The notes under the pieces: model-generated | The model's input: the letters and a program-made list of their open reading frames with translations, nothing else | The model's database searches: none | What the model was told of the DNA's origin: nothing | In this document: positions 1 through 5,800 of the stretch, piece after piece | How positions within the stretch are numbered: position 1 is the first letter of the stretch | How the letters are laid out: each line of letters starts with the position of its first letter | Position numbers and translations under genes: made by a program | Assembly (NCBI GenBank): GCA_038227745.1 | Contig: JBBRPS010000609.1 | Coordinates: forward strand, 1-6,495 | Length of the DNA stretch: 6,495 nucleotides | Direction of reading: 5' to 3' | From: DASPXY01 sp038227745 | GTDB lineage: Bacteria > Planctomycetota > Planctomycetia > Gemmatales > Gemmataceae

Positions 1-17
1 TGCCAATGTGCCTCCTA

Positions 18-74
18 CGCGAGTACAATGTCACTGTGGCCAAGGAATGCCGAAACTCCTTGATAAACCAGCGT
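18..74 (-). pseudogene. Possible tyrosine recombinase C-terminal scrap
   Basis: On the minus strand this stretch reads TLVYQGVSAFLGHSDIVLA and then meets a stop (TAG, 15-17). The LGHSDI string preceded by a short Val/Gly segment resembles the box near the C-terminus of phage-type integrases, where the second catalytic Arg/His region is usually followed by LGHxxxxxTxxYxH. The final Tyr-containing segment is missing, the part before the box is shortened, and upstream the frame runs into antisense tRNA sequence, so this could only be a degraded relic. Its place beside a tRNA fragment is what makes the reading plausible. The match is short and could be chance. Confidence 0.25.
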
Positions 75-95
75 TTGCCATACATTTGCCACGCC
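74..95. repeat. Left copy of paired TTTGCCA direct repeat
   Basis: This 22-bp unit contains TTTGCCA twice, at 74-80 and 85-91, exactly 11 bp (about one helical turn) apart. It matches the unit at 244-265 at 17 of 22 positions, and the differences are four spacer bases and one near the end. The two copies lie exactly 170 bp apart on either side of the tRNA fragment. This geometry fits protein-binding arm sites of an integrase or excisionase, but that role is inference. Confidence 0.5.
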
Positions 96-104
96 ACCGC
101 AACG

Positions 105-181
105 TGACCGAACGGCAGACGCGCCAGGTTCAGGACCTGGTGACCCACAAGGTCGTGCAGGTTCAAGTCCTGTCTCCGGCA
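105..181 (+). tRNA. tRNA-Leu(CAG) fragment lacking its 5' acceptor strand; likely att site
   Basis: The 3' three-quarters of a leucine tRNA are clear. The anticodon stem is 124-128 with 136-140, and its loop (129-135) carries anticodon CAG at 131-133. A long class II variable arm follows (142-145 with 151-154). The T arm is 157-161 with 169-173 around TTCAAGT. The 3' acceptor strand CTCCGGC is at 174-180 and the discriminator A at 181. CCA is not encoded; CT follows. The seven bases where the 5' acceptor strand should be (98-104, CGCAACG) do not pair with CTCCGGC, and two of three D-stem pairs fail (A107-C122, C109-C120). It is therefore not a functional tRNA as it stands. A tRNA 3' end kept beside a non-matching 5' flank is the usual trace of site-specific integration. 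Confidence 0.8.
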
Positions 182-191
182 CTATGCAGCG

Positions 192-227
192 AAAGGACTT
201 AGGGCGACAGCCCTGAGTCCTTTTCTG
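192..227 (+). terminator. Rho-independent terminator after the tRNA-Leu fragment
   Basis: A 14-bp stem (192-205 with 210-223) closes a GACA tetraloop, with one T-G wobble at 200/215 and no mismatch. It is followed by a short T-rich tail. It starts 11 bases after the tRNA discriminator base, the usual place for a tRNA terminator, so it was probably carried along with the tRNA 3' end. The stem also begins with A's, so it could act in both directions. Confidence 0.75.
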
Positions 228-234
228 CTTCCTG

Positions 235-266
235 GGGTGTGGCTTTGCCACTTTTTTGCCACACCC
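235..266. repeat. 9-bp inverted repeat overlapping the right TTTGCCA pair
   Basis: GGGTGTGGC (235-243) and GCCACACCC (258-266) are perfect reverse complements separated by 14 bases that include a run of six T's. The structure contains the right-hand copy of the TTTGCCA repeat (244-265), with TTTGCCA at 244-250 and 255-261, again 11 bp apart. It could be a protein-binding site with dyad symmetry or a second hairpin after the tRNA terminator. Confidence 0.5.
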
Positions 267-348
267 TCTGGCCTTGCAGGGAGGTTGTACGGACAGCCTT
301 CGTCAGCGACCGACCGGGCGGTAGCCTGGAATTCGGAGGTTGACGACA

Positions 349-411
349 ATGGCAACACTGCAACCCATCAACGACGCCTTCCACATCCGTTTCCGCTCGA
401 AACAAGTGGAT
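349..411 (+). pseudogene. Possible tyrosine integrase N-terminal remnant
   Basis: An ATG at 349 has a good Shine-Dalgarno (GGAGG, 335-339) nine bases upstream and reads MATLQPINDAFHIRFRSKQ. This resembles the start of planctomycete tyrosine recombinases as I recall them, which begin with a short MA-S/T-L segment and an IRFR-type beta strand of the arm-binding domain. From about codon 21 the frame enters the hairpin at 417-440 and then sequence antisense to the neighbouring gene, so only about 20 codons look genuine. Placement just downstream of a tRNA 3' end, reading away from it, is the classic position of an island integrase. The similarity is from memory and short. Confidence 0.35.
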
Positions 412-416
412 GCCGG

Positions 417-440
417 GGGCCGGCCGCGCAGGGCCGGCCC
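417..440 (-). terminator. GC-rich hairpin 3' of the minus-strand gene
   Basis: A 9-bp perfect stem (417-425 with 432-440) closes a six-base loop, starting 11 bases beyond the TGA at 452-454 of the gene read leftward. It has no T tract on the minus strand, so it is a stable 3' structure that may pause polymerase or protect the mRNA end rather than a textbook intrinsic terminator. Confidence 0.4.
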
Positions 441-451
441 TGGAGCGGGAC

Positions 452-1786
452 TCACGCCCCCGCGCTGGTCTTTCGAGGAGTTGGCGTGCCGAGAGGCGTA
501 CCCGCCCCGTCGCCTTGCGGCCTCGCTTCGCGCACCCGGTGCAGGTGGTCGCGGTCGAGGTAGACCGTCTCGCTTCGGCGCCGCTTACACTGGAACGCGA
601 ACGGCCAACTCGCGTTGACCACCTCGGTGTAAGACGCCACGCACTTGTAGTGGCAGTGGTGCATCTGAGCGTGGCCGACCAGCGGGTAGAGACGTACGGA
701 GTCGATCCGGTCCACCAGCCGCTCCACGGTGAACTCCACGTCGTCGCGGCGCGCCTCGTAAACGCCGGGCACGTCCCGGGGCAGGGGCGGCAGCGCCCGC
801 AGGATGGTCGCCTGGTCCGGCTGATCGTCGTACCTGGGCCGCTGGCCGGGCGGCAGGGGCGGCAGGACCGGCGTGCCGCCGTCGCCGGGGTTGCGCAGTG
901 GCCGGCCCTCCGCCCGCGACGACTGCTCCTCCACCTGGACCAGCACGTCTTTGAACGCCCCCGGGCCATCGGCGTCCGCCACGCTCACCGTCACCTGGAC
1001 CCCCCGCAGGGCCGCCAGGTTCCGCTCGGTGGCGGACAGGGCCGGGTACGTCAGCACCTGGCCGGGGTACAGCGCGAGCTGGTACAGGATCAGGGCGTCG
1101 GGGGTCTGGGCGTTGCCGTTGACGGTGACCCGGCCCACCCGGTCGGGCGCCTCCCCCCCGGCCTGCGGGGCCACCGCCGCCTGCTTGTGCAAAGCGCGCA
1201 GGCGCTCCGCCGCCTTGGCGGCGAACGGCGTCCCGGGGTAGCGGCGGCTCACCAGTTCGTAGTAGAAGCACGCTGAGCCGGGGTGGCCCGTGCGCCGGTA
1301 GAACTCGGCGACGTGGAAGTCCCTCTCCGCCTCGCGGGCGCGGGGGTCGCTTATCGGTCGGCCCGAGCCGTCCCTCGGCTGGGCCGCCGGACTCGCGGGC
1401 AGGCGCAACGCCGCGTTGATCTGCGCGCGCCCCGCGGCGGCCTTGCGCCGCGAGTCCGTCGCGTCGCCCTCGGCGAGTTGCCTCGCGAGGACGGCCAGCG
1501 CGGCAGCCTTCGGCGCCAGCCGGCTGTCCGGGTGCCTTTTCCCCAGGCGGTCGAAGACGCCGGCCGCCGCGCGGTACTCGCCCCGGAAGAAGTGCGTGCT
1601 GCCATCCAGGAAGAGGACCAGGTCACCCTCCGGCACGGCCGCCGGTGCGGCCGGGCTCGCGGCACCGCCTCCTGCCCCGCCCCGCCCCCCGTCCCGCGTG
1701 CCTGATCCACACAGGACAGCTCCTCCCCCAGCGACGCCCAGCCCCACCAGCAACAGCGCCGCCACTTTCACCTTCGCGGTCATCAT
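452..1786 (-). CDS. Exported BamD-like TPR / POTRA / HHCHYKC protein (downstream half of split gene)
   Basis: From the ATG at 1786 this encodes 444 residues. I chose this start because GGAGGG (1796-1801) lies nine bases upstream, and because the protein then opens with MMTAKVKVAALLLVGLGVAG, a short basic end plus hydrophobic core that works as a signal peptide or anchor. A GTG at 1957 in the same frame has no clear Shine-Dalgarno. Residues 62-104 and 152-199 are two TPR-type helical pairs of the BamD/YbgF sort (a GEYRAAAGVFDRL helix, then AEFYRRTGHPGSACFYYELV followed by RRYPGT). Residues 214-287 look like a POTRA domain: RVGRVTVNGNAQTPDALI, then YPGQVLTYPAL, then a final strand FKDVLVQVEE. 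A Pro-rich linker (about 292-338) leads to a C-terminal domain with HHCHYKC (376-382) and DRDHLH (411-416). By family it would act in the periplasm, near outer-membrane protein assembly. It originated as the sensor half of the sigma fusion, and independent translation is inference. Confidence 0.6.
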   Translation of the reverse strand: MMTAKVKVAALLLVGLGVAGGGAVLCGSGTRDGGRGGAGGGAASPAAPAAVPEGDLVLFLDGSTHFFRGEYRAAAGVFDRLGKRHPDSRLAPKAAALAVLARQLAEGDATDSRRKAAAGRAQINAALRLPASPAAQPRDGSGRPISDPRAREAERDFHVAEFYRRTGHPGSACFYYELVSRRYPGTPFAAKAAERLRALHKQAAVAPQAGGEAPDRVGRVTVNGNAQTPDALILYQLALYPGQVLTYPALSATERNLAALRGVQVTVSVADADGPGAFKDVLVQVEEQSSRAEGRPLRNPGDGGTPVLPPLPPGQRPRYDDQPDQATILRALPPLPRDVPGVYEARRDDVEFTVERLVDRIDSVRLYPLVGHAQMHHCHYKCVASYTEVVNASWPFAFQCKRRRSETVYLDRDHLHRVREARPQGDGAGTPLGTPTPRKTSAGA

Positions 1787-2029
1787 GACCTTCGTCCCTC
1801 CGAGAGTGGGGCCGGTTGTTGTGAACCCGGCCCCGCCAGCCACCGCCTGGCGCGCCGCAACCGCTGCGGCTCGGGCAGTGGACACCAGCAGCGGGGTCGG
1901 CAAGCACGCCGACTCCGCGTTCGCCGCCAAGGCGGAGGCGAAGGCCGCCCCCGGCACGGTCAGGCCCCGCCGCGCCAGCCCCTTGCGGAGTTGCTCCCGC
2001 GCCCGGGCCAGCCGGGTCGCGACCGTGCC

Positions 2030-2563
2030 TCAGGGCCAGCCCAGCCGACGGGCCACCTCATCGACGGTCACGCCTTGCAAGTAATGCAGCACGAACGCCG
2101 CCCGGTACTTCTCGGGCAGGCGGGCCACCGCCTCGTCGAGCACGGGGCGGAGGTCGCGCCAGACCAACTCATCGGGCTGCTCGACCGCCGGCGACGACGC
2201 CGCCTTGCGCTCGCAGGCTGCTCGTCGGGCCGCCCGAGACTTGGCCTTCAGCGCAGTCCGGTACGCGACTCCGAACAACCAGGGGCCGAGCTGCTCCGGT
2301 CCCCGGAGGGTCCCGGCCTTCTGCGCCAGCAGGGCGAAGACGACCTGGAAGCAGTCCTCGGCGTCGTGCCAGTCGCCCAGGACGCGGCGGCAGACCCCCA
2401 GGACCAGGGGGCCGTGGCGATTGACCAGCATCGCGAACGCGGTGTCGTCCCCGCCGGCCGCGAAGTGCGCCAGCAGCTGCGCGTCGGGGAGGTCGGCGGC
2501 GAGCGGGGCGCCGGCGAGGCGGCGGATGTGGCGGATCAGCGGGTGGGGTGCGGCGGTCGCCAT
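2030..2563 (-). CDS. ECF-type RNA polymerase sigma factor, truncated in region 4
   Basis: The product is 177 residues. The ATG at 2563 has AGGAG (2572-2576) eight bases upstream. Region 2 spans about residues 45-115: FAMLVNRHGPLVLGVCRRVL, then the DAEDCFQVVFALL core-binding segment, then WLFGVAYRTALKAK for -10 recognition. Region 4 starts near 140 (LDEAVARLPEKYRAAFVLHY, then GVTVDEVARRLGWP). Translation stops immediately after GWP, in the turn of the helix-turn-helix, so the -35 recognition helix is lost. It could still bind core RNA polymerase through region 2 but should not recognise an ECF promoter normally. The opening PLIRHIRRLAG closely matches the start of the intact sigma protein at 2868-6236 (PVVRHVRRLAG), which marks them as paralogues. 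A shortened sigma like this could be inert or interfere with other sigma factors. Confidence 0.8.
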   Translation of the reverse strand: MATAAPHPLIRHIRRLAGAPLAADLPDAQLLAHFAAGGDDTAFAMLVNRHGPLVLGVCRRVLGDWHDAEDCFQVVFALLAQKAGTLRGPEQLGPWLFGVAYRTALKAKSRAARRAACERKAASSPAVEQPDELVWRDLRPVLDEAVARLPEKYRAAFVLHYLQGVTVDEVARRLGWP

Positions 2564-2593
2564 GTCCTTGGCTCCTGTACGGCCCTCGTGGCT

Positions 2594-2622
2594 TACAGAA
2601 GGTACTGCCGGGGGCGGGGTTC
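2594..2622 (-). promoter_or_regulatory. Possible ECF-type promoter for the truncated sigma gene
   Basis: On the minus strand GAACCCC (2622-2616), a GAAC-type -35 element, is followed after 16 bases by TCTGTA (2599-2594). This matches the layout of SigmaE-like ECF promoters (GGAACTT, 15-16 bases, TCTGA or similar). It would start transcription about 24 bases before the ATG at 2563. ECF genes often drive themselves from such promoters. The match is imperfect and was found by eye. Confidence 0.25.
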
Positions 2623-2656
2623 TCGTTTTCAGTTTCTCCGTCGATGGGGTACATCA

Positions 2657-2672
2657 TCCCCCAAACGGGGGA
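2657..2672 (-). promoter_or_regulatory. Small C5/G5 hairpin upstream of the truncated sigma gene
   Basis: TCCCCC (2657-2662) and GGGGGA (2667-2672) form a 6-bp stem with a four-base loop. The C run can also pair with GGGG at 2646-2649, so two mutually exclusive hairpins are possible. It lies about 95 bases before the ATG at 2563. It precedes the promoter-like pair at 2594-2622, so it would be in RNA only if transcription starts further upstream. Confidence 0.25.
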
Positions 2673-2867
2673 GGCGCTCCAGAGCAAGAACGGCAGGGTG
2701 ACGGGAGGCGGGGAACTGCGGTGTGTGGGCGGGCAGGGGAAAGTCGCAAGGGTGAGGGCAGTGACCTGCCGATCGGCCACGGTGGGCGCGATCCTGGCTC
2801 CGCGCGGCGGGTGGGCGGTGCGATGCCCGGGGCGGTGCAGCACGCGCGCACTCCGACCGGCGGCTCG

Positions 2868-5800
2868 TCAGGGGGCGGCCGCCGGCCGCCTGCCCAGCCG
2901 CTCCAGCGCCGCCCGCGCCTCGCGCGTCAGCCGGGCCTCAGGCGCCCCGCCGGCCAGCCGCTCCAGCACGCGCCGCGCCTCGGCCGTGCCGATCCGCTCC
3001 AGGGCCGCCAGCGCTCGCGCTGCCCGCAGCCGCTCGCTCCCTTCAACTCTCCCCAGGAGCCGCTCAATCCGCCGTCGCACTTCAAGCGGCGGCTCCCCCG
3101 CGAGGGCCTTGTGCAGAGCTGGCCTGGCGGCTTCCCCGAGCCGCTCCAGTTCCGCCGTGGCCGCCTCCCGGGTCGCGAAGCGGGCGGCGGCCAGTTCCCC
3201 GACAAGTCTGTTCACCCGCCCAGCCTCGGGGGCCGGGATCGGTCGGAGCCGTTCCCGCAGCACGGCCAGGCTTTGACCGGGGGCGCCCACCAGCGCCCAC
3301 ATCGCCCGCTCTCCCCTGGCGCCTTCCGGGCTGGCGAGGCCGGCCCAGAGGGTTTCTACCTCCTGACCGCTCAGCCCCCCGCCCTTTCGGCCACCGCTCG
3401 CGGTCCGCCCGCCTGCATCCCAGACCAGGACGGTGCTATCGCGGCCGCCCGAGGCGAGCGCCTTGCCGTCGGGGGCGAAGGCCACCGCGTACACCTCCCC
3501 TTGGTGGCCCCGGAAGGCCCGCACCTCCTGGCCCGTGGCCAGCTCCCAGACGCGGACCGCACGGTCTTGACCGGCCGACGCCACGAACCGGCCGTCCGGG
3601 GAGAGGGACAGGCCGTTGAAGCCGCCCAGCCCCTGCTCGGGCGACCGGCGCAGGCAGAGCCGCTCCCGCCCCGTGGCCACGTCCCACAGGCGGAGAGTCC
3701 CGTCCGGGCTTCCCGAGATCAGGGCTTCGCCCCCGGGCAGGAAGGCCAGCGAGGTCACCGCGTAGGCGTGGCCCGTGAGCCGCCGCAGCTCCTTGCCCGT
3801 CGAAACTTCCCTTAACGAGATCGTCCGGTCCTTCAAGCCGCCTCCGACCGCCAGCATGCTGCCGCCGGGGGCGAAGGCGACCGAGCAGCTCTCCCCGGCG
3901 CCGGGCAGGGAATTCCGCCCCGCGCCGGTCAGGACGTCCCAGAGGTGGACTTTCCCGTCGCCGGCCACGGAGGCCACCGACGTGCCGTCCGGGGAGAAGG
4001 CCGCGCAGACGGCGCCGCCCCCGTGCCCGGGGAACGACCGCAGCAGCTTCCCCGAGCCGACCTCCCGGAGGGTGAGGGCCGACTCGCCGTCCGCCACCGC
4101 CAGCGCCTTGCCGTCCGGGGAGAAGGCCAGGCCCCTCACCCAACCGCCGCCCACGGCGATCCGCCTGCGCTCCGTGCCCGACCCCGGGCTCGACAGGCGG
4201 ACCGTGCCGTCGGCCCCGCCGGAGGCCAGCAGCGCGCCGTCCGGGGAATACTGGAGGGACAACACCCAGGCCCGGTGCCCCTGGGCCGGGAGCAACTCCG
4301 CGCCGGTGTCCACGTCCCAGACGCAGATGCCGTTCGTGAACGCGCCGGCGGCCAGGCGCTTGCCGTCGGCCGAGAAGGCCACGGAACTGAAGTCGAGCCG
4401 GTCGGCCGGGAGCTGGCGTAGCTCCTTGCCCAGGGCCACCCCCCAGAGGCGGACCGTCCCGTCCCTGGACGCCGACGCCAGCAGCGCGCCGTCGGGCGAG
4501 AAGGCGACCGAGCTAACGTCCCCCCGGTGGCCCGTGAGCGTGCGGAGCTTACGGGTGGCGGCTGGGTCCCACAACCGCACCGTGCCGTCCCGCCCGGCTG
4601 AGGCCAGCACCTTGCCGTCGTGGCCGAACGCGACCGAGAGGATCGCCCCCCCGTGCCCTTCCAGCCGTGCCGTCTCTTTGCCTGTGCGTGCGTCCCAGAG
4701 GCGGACCGCTCGGTCCGCGCCGCCGGAGGCCAGCGTCGCGCCGTCCGGGGAAAAGGCCACGGCGGAGGCGCCGCCCCGGTGGCCGGTGAGCTTGCGGACC
4801 TCGGCCCCCGAGTCCGTGTCCCAGAGGCACACCGTCTCATCGGAGCTGGCGGAGGCGAGGGCCTTGCCGTCGGGGGAGAAGGCGACCGCCTGGACGCCGC
4901 CCCGGTGGCCCCGCAGGGCGTGCCGTCGCCTGCCGCTGTGAGCGTCCCACAAGAAGATCGGGTTACCGGCGCTGCCGTAGGTCGCAGCCGCGATGGTCTT
5001 GCCGTCGGGGGACAGGGCGATGGCCAGCACCCCGCCCATAACGACCGGGAAGCCGGGGTAAGCGTGGAGGCGTTTCAGTTCCTTGCCAGTGGGAAGCTCC
5101 CACACGCGAACGGTCGGGTCGAAACTCCCGGAGCCAGAGACGATGACTTTGCCGTCGCGGGAAAGGGCCACAGACCAGGCTCCGTCGCCGTGCCGCAGGC
5201 GCACGGTCCCGAGACGGGCGATGGCCTCGGGCGGCAAGGGGTCGCCGTGCCGGTCCGTCCCCGGCCGCCGGAACTCGGGCGTCTTCGACTCGCCCGCGTC
5301 CCTGACCGGCTGTTTCGTTTCGACCGGCGGCTGCTCCTCCGGCGGCGGCTGCCGAAGCATGCCAGCCCCCAGGGCGGCCGCGCCCAGAGCGAGGACGGCC
5401 AGAGCCGCGACCTTGAACTTCCATGAAACCCCGCCCGGTAGCCCACGCTGTGCCAGCGCAGCCGCTCCTGCGGTTGCACCCCCGCCGGCCGCAGGCTCGC
5501 CGGTCGCGACAGCGACCGCCGCCCGCGCCGTGGCCTCCGCGAGCCCCGCCGGCACGACCGCTTCCGGCCCGGCCCCGGTCGCGCACGCCCCCTGATCCGT
5601 GAGTCCCACGGCCAGCAGCGCGGCGGACAGGGTCAGGCCACGGCGGGCCAGCCGCACCCGCAACAGCTCCCGCCCGCGACCCAGCCGCCGGTCAAGCGTC
5701 CTCACCGACCACCCCAGCTCTTTCGCGGCCTCGTCGCGTGTCCGCCCTTGCAGGTAGCACAGCACCAGGGGCTGCCGGTCGGCCTCGGGCAGCCGGTGCA

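Larger units (their letters stand above)
452..2563 (-). pseudogene. Broken gene: ECF sigma-TM-TPR(BamD-like)-POTRA-HHCHYKC fusion
   Basis: This is a single 703-residue frame interrupted only at codon 178 (TGA, 2030-2032). The two open halves are in the same frame. The residues straight after the stop, GTVATRLARAREQLRKGLAR, are exactly the recognition helix that must follow LGWP in a sigma region-4 helix-turn-helix, so the halves were one gene. Order in the full frame: sigma region 2 (about 45-115), region 4 (about 140-200), Ala-rich linker, membrane helix (about 264-285), TPR pair (about 310-460), POTRA (about 473-546), Pro-rich linker, then a Cys/His domain to the end. A C-to-T change of a CGA Arg codon would explain the stop, since Arg or Glu is usual at this position. 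The rest shows no frameshift or second stop, so the lesion looks recent. It may be inactivation, real splitting, readthrough or a base error. Confidence 0.75.
2564..2867. other. 304-bp spacer between two minus-strand sigma genes
   Basis: I see no convincing gene here. Open frames exist on both strands but have GC-driven compositions and no recognisable motifs. The part nearest the lower gene holds a promoter-like pair and a small hairpin, listed separately. A 9-bp direct repeat (GGGCGGTGC, 17 bp apart, around 2813-2838) lies near the stop of the upstream gene. No T-tract terminator follows the TGA at 2868-2870. The spacing argues for separate transcription of the two genes. Confidence 0.5.

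Noticed and set aside
15..251. 78-residue minus-strand frame containing ETGLEPARP
   Set aside because: The middle is the antisense translation of the tRNA-Leu fragment and its terminator, a well-known false protein. Only its last 19 residues are kept, as a low-confidence recombinase scrap.
199..969. 256-residue minus-strand frame overlapping the end of the fusion gene
   Set aside because: It is a shifted frame of the TPR-POTRA-HHCHYKC gene, with Arg/Ser/Thr-rich composition, and it runs through the 3' hairpin and the tRNA terminator.
452..1957. GTG at 1957 as the start of the downstream half
   Set aside because: It begins mid-linker right after the sigma recognition helix and has no clear Shine-Dalgarno, whereas ATG 1786 has GGAGGG nine bases upstream and opens a signal-like segment.
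2205..3815. 536-residue plus-strand open frame, and other long frames over the WD40 region
   Set aside because: They are antisense to the two sigma genes, rich in Arg/Pro/Gly, and have no motifs. High GC keeps alternative frames open.
3405..5207. CRISPR-like or satellite repeat
   Set aside because: The regular 126-bp period is coding and explained by WD40 blades; units vary throughout and there are no spacers.
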